From Candidatus Poribacteria bacterium WGA-3G (lineage in GTDB: Bacteria > Poribacteria > WGA-4E > WGA-3G), in contig ASZN01000039.1 of the NCBI GenBank assembly GCA_000406005.1, forward strand, positions 1 to 51,737: a stretch of 51,737 nucleotides of DNA, in the 5' to 3' direction. Made by a program: the position numbers and the translations under genes. The notes under the pieces were generated by a model that did not search any database, was not told the DNA's origin, and worked only from the letters and a program-made list of their open reading frames with translations. Of the stretch, positions 8,578 to 16,243 are shown piece by piece (within the stretch, counting starts at the first letter, position 1; the number at the start of each line of letters is the position of its first letter).

Positions 8578-9474
8578 CTACGAAGCCAGATCGTCGAGCA
8601 TTTGGCGGATGTTGTGTTCGCCGCTATCTATGAATAGGGGTGCTAAAGGACCTCTACCGTGTAAGGTTTGAAGTAGCATATCAATCTGTATCATACGCTG
8701 CTGTGGTGTGTGGCATCTGAGCCATCTTTTAATGAATTCACGCGCGGGTATCGGGTTGCCAGTTCGTAGTGAGCGGGCACTTTTACGCCACGCCTGCCAT
8801 CTGAAAGTATATTTACAGTTTGGACATTCGAGTTTCTCATCTTTCTTTTTCAAACTTTTTCGGTAATCTCGCCATCGACGTTTGTAGCCGCAGGCTGTAC
8901 ATTCGATGTTGCCGTGCTGATGGAGAGCAACTGCTTGACACTTCGGACAGTGCAACGCAGGATCGGGTTTCCGAATCCTGACAGTTTGATCTCTTGGTGG
9001 CGGGTCTGGTCTACGGACGAGGTCAAGACAGTGCGGACAGGGTAGGAGGACACGCGTTCTCACGGATTGATTGTAGGTTTCCTGGGACCAAGTTTTACCA
9101 CAGGTACATCGCAACACAACTTCTTTGTGTAGAACGTCACGACAATCGAAACATCGCGGGGTGTCTCGGAGAGCTTGTCGGCAGTCGCGCCAGAGGAGCC
9201 GTCCTGTGCAGTGCGGGCAGCGGAACCAGTGTTCGTGAGTTCCACCTTCACCTTTACTAAAGAGCGGGTCAATCCGGCGTTTGATCTTCGTGCTGCATTT
9301 TGGGCACGGGATACGTCCCTCGCGAAAGACATCGGCGACGGTAGCAATGTCCGTACAACGCGCGTAAAGTTCCCAACCGACATCGTGTAGTAACAAATCA
9401 TCGTAGATACCGAGTCGGGCGTATCGGTAAAGTTGGCGGATTTTGATGGGTTTTACGCGAGGTGACCAGTTCAT
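8578..9474 (-). CDS. multi-zinc-ribbon protein of unknown function
   Basis: This 298-aa protein is built from a serial array of zinc-ribbon half-sites: CPKC, CPHC, CFDC, CTC, CPHC, CPKC, CTAC and CPNC, each about 15-25 residues from the next. Several CxxC pairs are followed by a W-R/Q-x-x-R pattern (LLWRDCRQ, RRWRDYRK, FRWQAWRK), so the protein looks like an internally repeated ribbon-helix unit. The N-terminus (IRQLYRYARLGIYDDLLLHDVGWELY) is helical, split here around YDD, and the C-terminal ~70 residues contain no cysteine cluster. Nucleic-acid or protein binding is plausible but unproven. ATG 9474 follows AAAGGAAG. Confidence 0.8.
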   Translation of the reverse strand: MNWSPRVKPIKIRQLYRYARLGIYDDLLLHDVGWELYARCTDIATVADVFREGRIPCPKCSTKIKRRIDPLFSKGEGGTHEHWFRCPHCTGRLLWRDCRQALRDTPRCFDCRDVLHKEVVLRCTCGKTWSQETYNQSVRTRVLLPCPHCLDLVRRPDPPPRDQTVRIRKPDPALHCPKCQAVALHQHGNIECTACGYKRRWRDYRKSLKKKDEKLECPNCKYTFRWQAWRKSARSLRTGNPIPAREFIKRWLRCHTPQQRMIQIDMLLQTLHGRGPLAPLFIDSGEHNIRQMLDDLAS

Positions 9475-9497
9475 AGTAACTTCCTTTGAATTTCAAT

Positions 9498-9683
9498 CTA
9501 TAAAATTGGCAAGCGACGGATGCGTACTCTTCGATCATCAATGGTTACTGCACAACCTTCCGCCAATCTATCCTGAATATCAGGTAAGAACTCCAGCAAT
9601 TTCTGCTTAATTGTCTCAGGATCAGGGACAGATAAACGAAAGGTAATCAAACTAGGTTTTTCATAACCTCCCAACGCCAGCAA
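9498..9683 (-). pseudogene. N-terminally truncated DUF5615 (PIN-like) toxin
   Basis: Sixty-one codons match the C-terminal half of DUF5615/Mut7-C-like PIN toxins: EKPSLITFRLSVPDPETI, then LAEGCAVTIDDRRVRIRRLPI. The N-terminal half, which carries the catalytic Asp residues of the PIN-like fold, is missing. The frame has only a TTG with no ribosome-binding site and begins 5 bp after the antitoxin stop, so about 60 codons appear to have been deleted. It is therefore a probable dead toxin beside an intact DUF433 antitoxin. Confidence 0.75.
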
Positions 9684-9687
9684 CGAA

Positions 9688-9918
9688 CTACGGCACTTGC
9701 GTCTCTAAAAACTGATCTGAAACCATCCAAGCAGCATACTTCATTGCCTCCTGGACATCAGCGACTTCCAATTCCGGATAGATCTGAATAACATCCTCAA
9801 TCGATCGACCACTGGCCAACAATTTGAGAATGACACTGACTGTGATTCGGGTTCCCTGAATCACAGGTTGCCCAAGACAAATCTTGGGGTTAATTTGGAT
9901 TCGATCTAGCTTTTCCAT
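9688..9918 (-). CDS. DUF433-family antitoxin-like protein
   Basis: This 76-aa DUF433 protein contains INPKICLGQPVIQGTRITV and ASGRSIEDVIQIYPEL, then VADVQEAMKYAAWM, the compact winged-helix pattern of the family. DUF433 genes are typically paired with a downstream DUF5615 PIN-like toxin and act as its antitoxin and DNA-binding repressor. The start at 9918 has GGAGG 5 nt upstream; an in-frame ATG at 9930 has none. The partner gene directly downstream is truncated, so this may be a surviving orphan antitoxin. Confidence 0.85.
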   Translation of the reverse strand: MEKLDRIQINPKICLGQPVIQGTRITVSVILKLLASGRSIEDVIQIYPELEVADVQEAMKYAAWMVSDQFLETQVP

Positions 9919-10042
9919 TTCTACCTCCATTAACCTACGGCTATAGATGACGACTTGTCTGTCTCATCGTTTGTTCCCTCCATTGACAGAAACCGCGTTG
10001 TCAGAGCCATTTATGGTATCTATTATAGTTGAACCGATAATT

Positions 10043-10069
10043 GCAGGCGAGGTTTCAAACCGCGCCTGC
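10043..10069. repeat. short palindromic element
   Basis: GCAGGCGAGGTTT (10043-10055) and AAACCGCGCCTGC (10057-10069) are inverted with one mismatch around a single base. A related AAACCGCG-type segment (GGTTACAAACCGCGTCTAC) occurs near 13336-13354. It lies between the 3' end of the Gfo/Idh/MocA gene and the divergent 5' end of the DUF433 gene. Confidence 0.6.
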
Positions 10070-10088
10070 ATGGGTACGGGATTCGCTG

Positions 10089-11108
10089 TTATGCCGGAAT
10101 TTGGACGACTTCTCCGGTTTCGACGCTACGGCTCATCGCTTCCAAGACACGCATGTTCTGATAGGCATCTTCAAGACTTGCGTGTGGCTGGGTTCCTTCT
10201 TTTAAAGACTGTGCCCAGTGTTGCATCTCTTCGAGGTAGCCGGGTCTGCCGACACCGTGGTATGCGGTGTTGATGTCCCACTTTTCGGTGGGTGTATCTG
10301 CATAGCCGCCGCCGAAGCCGAGCCATGTCGGATTCCGGTAACGGCGCAATTCGCGCGTTTCAAACACCTGAATCGCTTGATTGCCGGTGCCTTTAACGAA
10401 AATCATCGCTTCCAAGACGGGACCGGTGCCGAGCGTCATGGTACCCATACCACCATTTTTGTAGCGTAGGTTCACGGATATTGAGACCGTACTTGCTGCG
10501 GCATCAACGGTGCCGATGGCGAAGACTTGGCTGACTTGCCCCATAAAGAAACGCATGCAATCGGTCGGATGGATGACCTGATCGAGCATGAAGGGCCAGG
10601 CGAATGGGGAGCCTGCTTCCTGAAGACGCGGACCTGGTGCGAGGTATCGGGTATGGTATTGGCAGGCTGTGCCGAATTCTTCTTCGTTCATCAACTGTTT
10701 GGCGATCTGGTGTGCGGGTGCGTGTCGCCACATCGTGCCGACCATGCCCGTTTTGCTGGTCTCAGTTGAGGCATCGACGAGCATTTTCGCGCCTTCGGCG
10801 GTGGTCGCGGGTGGCTTCTCGGTGTAGATGTGATAACCGTTCTTGAGACACTCGATACCGATGTCCCGATGCAGTTTGTCTTCCGGTCTACCGACGATAG
10901 CGACAGCGTAGAGGTCTTCGTTCTCGAACATCTCGTTGTAATCGGTGTAGTGGCGGAGTGCGCCGAACCTTCGGGCATTCGATTTCGCCTTCTCTTCAAC
11001 GAGGTCACAGGTGGCAACGAATTCAAATTCGGGTATCATCGGTATGCACTGTTGCAATTGCGACGACATACCCCCACAACCGATAAAAGCGATTCGGATT
11101 TTGTCCAT
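10089..11108 (-). CDS. Gfo/Idh/MocA family oxidoreductase
   Basis: This 339-aa protein has an N-terminal Rossmann fold (IRIAFIGCGGMSS, with the GxGG dinucleotide loop), followed by TCDLVEEKA after strand 2 and the family E-K-P motif in YTEKPPATTAEG. The C-terminal alpha/beta domain begins around residue 130. These enzymes are NAD(P)-dependent and act on sugars, inositols or related polyols; the specific substrate is not readable. ATG 11108 follows GGAGAATACATT. A second family member is at 30055. No sugar transporter or kinase neighbours it. Confidence 0.9.
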   Translation of the reverse strand: MDKIRIAFIGCGGMSSQLQQCIPMIPEFEFVATCDLVEEKAKSNARRFGALRHYTDYNEMFENEDLYAVAIVGRPEDKLHRDIGIECLKNGYHIYTEKPPATTAEGAKMLVDASTETSKTGMVGTMWRHAPAHQIAKQLMNEEEFGTACQYHTRYLAPGPRLQEAGSPFAWPFMLDQVIHPTDCMRFFMGQVSQVFAIGTVDAAASTVSISVNLRYKNGGMGTMTLGTGPVLEAMIFVKGTGNQAIQVFETRELRRYRNPTWLGFGGGYADTPTEKWDINTAYHGVGRPGYLEEMQHWAQSLKEGTQPHASLEDAYQNMRVLEAMSRSVETGEVVQIPA

Positions 11109-11142
11109 AATGTATTCTCCAATTCGTGTTTAGGTGAGGTCC

Positions 11143-11709
11143 CTACTCAAAAAGTTGCGCAACTTGACAGGCAAACCCTGGTACGACATCCTCACCGGTA
11201 AGTGTGTCGGCACCCGTAAACACCTTAATGTCTGTTTCAGAACGATATACTGTTACTGTTTTCATGACAGATTCAACGACCCATACCATTTGGGTACCCG
11301 CCTCCAGATAAGCCTGTACCTTTTCAGTGATGCGCCACTGAACATCTGTTGGTGAGACGACTTCAACAGCAAAATCTGGTGGAATTGGGGATCCTTTACT
11401 TTCATCTTCAGGCAGGTGATCGGTTGAAATAAACGCCACATCCGGTTTCATCCCGCGTTCTCCCACTTTAAATCCTGCTTCTACATACACATCTCCTAAC
11501 TGATTTTCGCTTACATACGTTAGCAAATAGCGTGTGATTCTTGCACTAATTTTAGCATGTCCTAATGATGGAGACGACATCGGTACTAATTCTCCTTTAA
11601 CGTATTCATATCCTTCTATATCGCGTGCAAGAAATTCTTCGACTGTCATCGTGGTATGTTCAGGCGGGTGCATTTCTTGCGCGACTTCGGAAATTTCTTG
11701 TAAATCCAT
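11143..11709 (-). CDS. Uma2-family (DUF820) putative endonuclease
   Basis: This 188-aa protein carries the DUF820/Uma2 pattern: MTVEEFLARDIEGYEYVKGELVPMSSPS (start split as EEFLA and YEYVKGELV), AGFKVGERGMKPDVAFIS, and PDFAVEVVSPTD. The E...PD...E-V-x-S catalytic cluster of the PD-(D/E)XK fold appears as PDVAFI and FAVEVVS. The physiological role of this large family is not settled. ATG 11709 follows GGAGGAACGAAAA. It is 34 bp upstream of the Gfo/Idh/MocA gene on the same strand. Confidence 0.9.
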   Translation of the reverse strand: MDLQEISEVAQEMHPPEHTTMTVEEFLARDIEGYEYVKGELVPMSSPSLGHAKISARITRYLLTYVSENQLGDVYVEAGFKVGERGMKPDVAFISTDHLPEDESKGSPIPPDFAVEVVSPTDVQWRITEKVQAYLEAGTQMVWVVESVMKTVTVYRSETDIKVFTGADTLTGEDVVPGFACQVAQLFE

Positions 11710-11865
11710 TTTTCGTTCCTCCGTAATGCGTTTGGTATCTAAAGTCTTTAGAGCGTCTTCATGTGAAAATAGACAAACAATTAAGAAAGTAAGTAGGTTC
11801 CTTTGTAACGGTCATTAAGTTTAGCAACAGGCAAAGTGTTGAAAATCTATCCACAAACTTATACA

Positions 11866-12090
11866 CTATGCTATTCCTAATAGATCACCCAACTCGTTAA
11901 AATCATTGGCGACAAAGTCAGAAGGGTGTGCGGTCACCTCTCGGATATTGTCAGGTCCATATTCCAAAGGACGTGGCACGAGTGCCGTCTGAAAACCGAC
12001 GGCTTGCGCGGCTTGCAGATCGCCGGGATGCGTGGCGACCATCATAACTTCATTCGGAGATAAACCCAGTAGGTCTGCAGCGGTCCGAAC
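11866..12090 (-). pseudogene. C-terminal fragment of a type II haloacid dehalogenase
   Basis: Seventy-four codons encode RTAADLLGLSPNEVMMVATH, then PGDLQAAQAVGFQTALVPRP and EYGPDNI, matching the C-terminal part of L-2-haloacid-dehalogenase-type HAD enzymes (motif region V-M-M-V-A-x-H-x-x-D-L-x-x-A). The nucleophile-bearing N-terminal ~140 residues are missing; the frame is closed by TAG immediately upstream at 12091-12093. There is no start codon with a ribosome-binding site. The fragment ends with a normal stop, so a 5' deletion is the simplest explanation. Confidence 0.75.
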
Positions 12091-12149
12091 CTAAGTCATA
12101 TCATACATCAATTTCTTTGGATTGTCTATTGAATTTTCGCTGTGAAAGT

Positions 12150-12193
12150 GAAAAAAAAAGCACTCTGACGCGGGGTTATGCGTCAGAGTGCTT
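12150..12193 (-). terminator. strong intrinsic terminator for the ECF sigma gene
   Basis: On the minus strand, a perfect 14-bp stem (12180-12193 with 12158-12171) around an 8-nt loop is followed by a run of T (complement of the A-run 12150-12159). It lies 22 bp after the stop of the sigma-factor gene. Confidence 0.92.
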
Positions 12194-12215
12194 TGAAGTG
12201 AAAAAGTTATCAATA

Positions 12216-12806
12216 TTATAGGTCTGCCCTGTAAGGTGCCAAAAATTTCCGGAGTTGCTGAATCGCGGCGTTTTTACGTGAAGCGACGGTTCCGATGGGG
12301 CATTTGAGGATAGTCGCTACCTCTTGATAAGACAATCCCTGAACTTCTGTCAAACGAAACACCACTTGGTGTTCTTTCGATAGTTTCCCGATTGCGGTCT
12401 GAATCGCCTCGTAAGTCTCTTTAGCGATGAGCAGTGCCTCCGGTGAGTAACGTGTATCAGCTACAGCAACAGCGATGGGGTGTGAATATTCATTATCTTC
12501 TCCGTGCGGTGTATCCAATGAATCGACCTGAGGGGTTCTCTGCTCTTTTTCTAACTGTTTGAGACAGACATTCCGTGCGATGTGATAAAGGAATGTTCTG
12601 AATTTGGCGATGGGTCGGTACGTTGGTACGCATCGCCAGAGCCGTAGAAAAGTCTCTTGGCAGAGGTCTTCCGCAAGTGTCTTGTTTTTGACAAATCGAT
12701 AGATAAAACTTAAAGTGTTCGCGTAGTGTCGATCGGTTAAAATTCGGAATGCGTCTCTGTTTCCATCCTTCACAGAGAGCATCAACTGCTCGTCAGTATG
12801 TAACAT
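12216..12806 (-). CDS. ECF-subfamily RNA polymerase sigma factor
   Basis: This 196-aa sigma-70 ECF protein has region 2 at about 10-80: DAFRILTDRHYANTLSFIYR, then KTLAEDLCQETFLRLWR, the D-x-x-Q-E-T-F core for -10 recognition. Region 4 is at about 130-185: LSKEHQVVFRLTEVQGLSYQ, then EVATILKCPIGTVASRKNAA, the helix-turn-helix for -35 recognition. ATG 12806 is preceded by GAGGAGACACGC; an upstream in-frame extension to 12836 lacks support. No anti-sigma gene lies next to it: the following gene is far away beyond a strong terminator, so control may be transcriptional or by an unlinked partner. Confidence 0.93.
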   Translation of the reverse strand: MLHTDEQLMLSVKDGNRDAFRILTDRHYANTLSFIYRFVKNKTLAEDLCQETFLRLWRCVPTYRPIAKFRTFLYHIARNVCLKQLEKEQRTPQVDSLDTPHGEDNEYSHPIAVAVADTRYSPEALLIAKETYEAIQTAIGKLSKEHQVVFRLTEVQGLSYQEVATILKCPIGTVASRKNAAIQQLRKFLAPYRADL

Positions 12807-13379
12807 GCGTGTCTCCTCAAACGAGGAGCGTCTCAAGCGAAGGCGGGTGACCCTCCTTGCCTTACCGTTTTATAGTGGAGGATGCCTGCTTGCTCGCTCC
12901 TTGGTCTGTGCCTTCTCCATAATCGAGTCGTAGTCCAACAACGGTGCACGTCGGCATTTTTCGATGCCCGTGCCTTTCTGGAAGTGCGCTCTCCTAAAGC
13001 GCAATCTCTATCATTGTTCCTACTACCGCTATTCCATACACTCTTACCAACCCACCATTCGTGAGTTGTTGCCGTTGTTAAACACAAAACACTTCGATAC
13101 ATTCTATAACCCTCCTCTTAGGTTTAATCATCAGATAGGGGTAATATTGGTGCCCCTTTTTCGGTTTAAAAAAAGATCGTCTATAGTTTAACCCGTATAT
13201 TCTGAAACAATTCATTTAAAATGAAAAAAAAATAGATTTTTACTTTTATTTCTGAATCTCAGCGATGTTTTCTCTATTAGAAAGCCGCAATTTTCTATGT
13301 ATTATCTATGATGCCCCTTCCCTGTAATGGGTGGGGATCCCGGTTACAAACCGCGTCTACAAGGTGGCGTAAGTTCTGC
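12807..13379. other. long gap without recognised genes
   Basis: About 570 bp separate the sigma-factor start from the end of the glycine oxidase gene. Frames up to 89 codons exist but their products look like low-quality basic sequence. The stretch is AT-rich from about 13180 to 13310 and contains a short AAACCGCG-containing segment near 13340. It probably includes the sigma-factor promoter, but I could not place one with confidence. Confidence 0.5.
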
Positions 13380-14498
13380 CTATGCAATTTCTGGCTGAAA
13401 CGGCTGTAGCGACAGCGAAGGTTCTCTCGTTGTGAGCAATTCAGCGATGAGCTGCCCTGTAATCGGTGCGAGAAGAATCCCGTTTTTGAAGTGTCCGGTT
13501 GCCAAGGCGACGTTGTCGTATCCGGGCAGGTAGCCGAGAATGGGTCCCTTTTTAGCGTAGGGACGTAAACCTGCCCACGTTTGTGCGAAAGCGGCGTTTG
13601 CGAGTTGTGGTGCGATAGCGACCCCGGCATCAATCATCTGTTTCGCGCCGTCCACGGTTGCGGTTTTATTATACCCGACATACTCGACAGTGGCACCGAG
13701 TAGGATTCTGCCGTCTGCTCTCGGTACGATGTAGATGCCTAACCCGTCAACGATGTGTTGGAATGGCGGTGGCATCGTTTCAACGAGGACGATCTGTCCT
13801 CTGACGGGTTCGACCTGTATGGGTACGCCGAGTTGATCAATTAGAGTGCCTGCCCAACAGCCAGCGGCAATCACGAAGGTATCGGCGTATAAGGTTTCGC
13901 CGTTGATGACAACACCGATAACGCGTTCTTCTTCTTTGAGGAAGTTTGTGACGGGGTTGCCGAGTAAGAAACGTGCGCCGAGTTTTGCGGCACCTTTTGC
14001 CAGTGCGGTCACCATTCTTGGGTTGCGTACGTGTGCGTCTTCAGGGAAGAGGACTGCGCCTGCGATAGATTTTGCGAGTGCTGGTTCTAACTGCCACGTC
14101 TCTTCTGCTGTCAGGACTTCTGCTGAAAACCCGCGTTTCACGCGGCGGTCTGCAAGTCCGATTAACCCTGCTGCCTCCGCTTGATTGAAAAAGACTGACA
14201 GTGTGCCGGACCGGATGAATTCGATATCTATCTGGGTTTCTGTGCGAAGTTCTTCCGCCAATGTCGGATAGAGTGCGAGACTTGCGCGGCAGAGCATCGG
14301 ATACGGTTCGTGTGTTGAGGCGTGCGAGGTTAGAATCCCTGCTCCTGCCCACGATGCTTCTGTGCCGACACGGGTGGCTTTGTCAATGACTAACGGTTTC
14401 ACGTCCCGTTTAGCGAGGTTATAAGCGATGGCACATCCGATAATACCGCCACCGATAATGATGACATCTGCGTGATTTTGATTCAAGGTTTTCTCCAT
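13380..14498 (-). CDS. thiO: glycine oxidase-like FAD-dependent oxidoreductase (ThiO)
   Basis: This 372-aa DAO-family flavoprotein has the FAD-binding Rossmann motif VIIIGGGIIGCAIAYNLA, then LVIDKATRVGTEASWAGAGI, split as the second strand and the G-x-x-A-S-x-A-x-A-G-I segment typical of ThiO. The C-terminus contains TWAGLRPYAKKGPILG and ATGHFKNGILLAPITG, the conserved DAO tail. ThiO oxidises glycine to iminoglycine for the thiazole of thiamine; other amine or sarcosine oxidases are possible. No thiamine genes are adjacent. ATG 14498 lacks a clear ribosome-binding site; an in-frame TTG at 14510 is an alternative. Confidence 0.85.
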   Translation of the reverse strand: MEKTLNQNHADVIIIGGGIIGCAIAYNLAKRDVKPLVIDKATRVGTEASWAGAGILTSHASTHEPYPMLCRASLALYPTLAEELRTETQIDIEFIRSGTLSVFFNQAEAAGLIGLADRRVKRGFSAEVLTAEETWQLEPALAKSIAGAVLFPEDAHVRNPRMVTALAKGAAKLGARFLLGNPVTNFLKEEERVIGVVINGETLYADTFVIAAGCWAGTLIDQLGVPIQVEPVRGQIVLVETMPPPFQHIVDGLGIYIVPRADGRILLGATVEYVGYNKTATVDGAKQMIDAGVAIAPQLANAAFAQTWAGLRPYAKKGPILGYLPGYDNVALATGHFKNGILLAPITGQLIAELLTTREPSLSLQPFQPEIA

Positions 14499-14610
14499 TC
14501 TGTTAAACAATTATAACGACTATTGGGTATGGATAGTTTAACATACGGATTAATAGATTGTCAATTTGGCTCAACGAAACGGTCAGGGTTATTTAGTTTT
14601 AGTTAAATTA

Positions 14611-14634
14611 TCAGTTGTCAGTTATCGGTTTTTA
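14611..14634. repeat. short heptad-repeat tract
   Basis: A brief TCAGTTG/TCAGTTA-type 7-bp tract, related to the larger arrays found between the heme genes. Confidence 0.5.
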
Positions 14635-14675
14635 GTGTTTATACACATTTTCGGATGCACTTTAGAGATTGCCGG

Positions 14676-14704
14676 TTGAAATTTCAGTAGGTTTCGTGTA
14701 TAAT
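14676..14704 (+). promoter_or_regulatory. near-consensus sigma70 promoter for the eutN-like gene
   Basis: TTGAAA (14676-14681), a 17-bp spacer and a perfect TATAAT (14699-14704). Predicted transcription starts near 14711, giving a leader of about 75 nt. Confidence 0.8.
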
Positions 14705-14734
14705 TTTAGGTGTGCCCAACGAATGATCTCAAAC

Positions 14735-14767
14735 TCGGTGATGGGGGGACGGAACTCTCACCGAATA
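14735..14767 (+). promoter_or_regulatory. structured 5' leader hairpin
   Basis: Within the leader, CTCGGTGA and TCACCGA are inverted around a purine-rich 16-nt loop (TGGGGGGACGGAACTC). The stem ends about 20 nt before the ATG at 14786, with AAAGG between. It matches no riboswitch class I recognise; it could be a regulatory hairpin or a protein-binding site. Confidence 0.4.
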
Positions 14768-14785
14768 GGAAAGGTGTTTAATTAA

Positions 14786-15073
14786 ATGACCCTTGGAAAA
14801 GTTACAGGGACAATTGTCGCGACGCAGAAGGATCAGAAACTCGTCGGTAGCAAATTGATGGTTGTCCAAGATATAGACCTGAACGGAGAAGTTGACCGGA
14901 AATATACGGTTGCTGTGGATGCGGTTGGCGCGGGTATCGGCGAAATCGTTCTCGTTGCGACTGGAAGTTCGGCGCGTCAGACCAGCGTCACATCAAACAA
15001 ACCGATCGATGCTGTGATTATGGCGATTGTTGATACTGTAGAGGTCGCTGGAAAAGTCCGGTATTATAAGTAG
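14786..15073 (+). CDS. EutN/CcmL-family bacterial microcompartment vertex protein
   Basis: This 95-aa protein has the full length and pattern of pentameric BMC shell proteins: GKVTGTIVATQKDQKLVGSK, then LMVVQDID, VAVDAVGAGIGEIVLVATGSSAR, split as the beta-barrel core with the GAG-x-GE-x-V loop, and PIDAVIMAIVDTVEV. Such pentamers cap the vertices of microcompartment shells. No BMC hexamer or signature enzyme is in this window, so it is either an orphan, part of a dispersed system, or a repurposed pentamer. It is followed 34 bp later by the folate gene on the same strand and driven by the promoter at 14676. Confidence 0.92.
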   Translation: MTLGKVTGTIVATQKDQKLVGSKLMVVQDIDLNGEVDRKYTVAVDAVGAGIGEIVLVATGSSARQTSVTSNKPIDAVIMAIVDTVEVAGKVRYYK

Positions 15074-15107
15074 ACGACGGAACGCACACCTACAAGGACA
15101 TAAAATA

Positions 15108-15671
15108 ATGGAACGCGAACGCGTCCGCGCTGAAGTGCTTCGCAAGCGTGACGGACTTGTCCTGGAGACCCGTGCCGTGTTCAGCCAGCAGATTGTTGAT
15201 GCCGTGATGCATTGGATACAGCGTGAGGGTTTCGATGCCGTGATGCTCTATCTGGGCATGCGGAGTGAGGTCGAAACCGACGGTCTCCTTGAAGGGTTGC
15301 TCCGTGCAGGCAAACGGGTTTGTGCGCCTGTCGTTGATACGGAACGGAACTCGATGATACCGCGGCGAATACAGGACGTGAGAACGGATTTGGTCCGGCA
15401 TCGTTACGGTATGTTGGAGCCGAGTACGGCGTGTCCGATGTTTCCGATCGCGCAGCTGCAACTCATTGTTGTTCCGGGTATCGCCTTTGATCGTAAAGGG
15501 TATCGCCTCGGATACGGTAAAGGTTTCTATGACCGGTTTCTCGCGAACTGCTCACACGCTGTTCGGATCGGATTGGCATATCAGATACAGGTTGTAGAAG
15601 ACACGTTTCCTGAAGCGTGGGATGTGCCGGTTCAGCACATTTTTACGGAGAGAGGTAGGATAGCGGTCTAA
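15108..15671 (+). CDS. ygfA: 5-formyltetrahydrofolate cyclo-ligase
   Basis: This 187-aa protein converts 5-formyl-THF to 5,10-methenyl-THF with ATP. It shows the N-terminal RAEVLRKRDGL, the substrate-pocket region AVMLYLGMRSEVETDGLL, the P-loop-like basic segment, and the signature GIAFDRKGYRLGYGKGFYDR with the phosphate-binding G-Y-G-K-G-F-Y-D-R. Length is normal for the family. ATG 15108 follows AAGGACATAAAATA. It probably shares the transcript of the EutN-like gene. Confidence 0.93.
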   Translation: MERERVRAEVLRKRDGLVLETRAVFSQQIVDAVMHWIQREGFDAVMLYLGMRSEVETDGLLEGLLRAGKRVCAPVVDTERNSMIPRRIQDVRTDLVRHRYGMLEPSTACPMFPIAQLQLIVVPGIAFDRKGYRLGYGKGFYDRFLANCSHAVRIGLAYQIQVVEDTFPEAWDVPVQHIFTERGRIAV

Positions 15672-16085
15672 CTACTCGGTATCAATGAAGGGTCTTAGTT
15701 TTTCGAGTGTTTTTGCACCGATGCCTCTGACGTTCTGGAGATCGTCTACACTGCTAAAGTCGCCGTGTTGTGTTCGGTAGTCGATGATTCTCTGTGCCGT
15801 TGCCTCGCCGATATTCGGAAGTGTTTGGAGTTCGTCTGCGGATGCGGTGTTGATATTAAGGAGTTCCGGCTTATTCTGTGTTACGGCGTTTGTTCGATTT
15901 TGTGGACGCGCATCGTTCGGTACGGCGATCAGATCGGGTTTTCCGAGGAACATTGCGGGTGCGAACCGTCGCACGCCCCAGAAGGCTGCCCCCGCCAAAA
16001 TTAGTATTATGAGAAGAGTTACTGCCCTCCAATAGTGTCGTTCAACGGCGTTTTCTATGTTATTCAAGGTGTTGTGTTGATGCAT
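15672..16085 (-). CDS. ComEA-like helix-hairpin-helix DNA-binding protein
   Basis: This 137-aa protein has a short cytoplasmic N-terminus, a membrane segment at about 20-37 (VTLLIILILAGAAFWGV), a linker, and a C-terminal tandem HhH domain: LLNINTASADELQTLPNIGE, then ATAQRIIDYR and FSSVDDLQNVRGIGAKTLEK. This matches ComEA, the DNA receptor for transformation uptake, although short HhH proteins also serve other roles. ATG 16085 follows GGAGGCAAAAAC; a longer frame to 16145 lacks a ribosome-binding site. Its stop directly abuts the stop of the convergent folate gene. Confidence 0.88.
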   Translation of the reverse strand: MHQHNTLNNIENAVERHYWRAVTLLIILILAGAAFWGVRRFAPAMFLGKPDLIAVPNDARPQNRTNAVTQNKPELLNINTASADELQTLPNIGEATAQRIIDYRTQHGDFSSVDDLQNVRGIGAKTLEKLRPFIDTE

Positions 16086-16184
16086 GTTTTTGCCTCCAAT
16101 TTTTTTATGGATAAATTTTAGCGTTAAATGGATAGAGTTGTCCATAGAAAATGGACGGAAGCCGTTGGAAAATCTGGATTATGC

Positions 16185-16213
16185 TTGATACGGAAACCTC
16201 TCTCTGCTAAAAT
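16185..16213 (+). promoter_or_regulatory. sigma70-type promoter for the Nramp-like gene
   Basis: TTGATA (16185-16190), a 17-bp spacer and TAAAAT (16208-16213), about 30 bp before the ATG at 16244. Confidence 0.6.
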
Positions 16214-16243
16214 AGGCGGCGAATTTGTATTTGGAGAGAAGTT

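Noticed and set aside
12091..12145. Upstream half of the dehalogenase fragment joined through a nonsense codon
   Set aside because: Residues before the TAG do not fit the HAD pattern (no K-P-x-P before the helix), so the homology appears to end at the stop rather than continue across it.
14711..14785. Known riboswitch (THF, ZTP, fluoride or TPP) in the eutN leader
   Set aside because: The conserved core sequences of those classes are not present; only a simple hairpin is supported.
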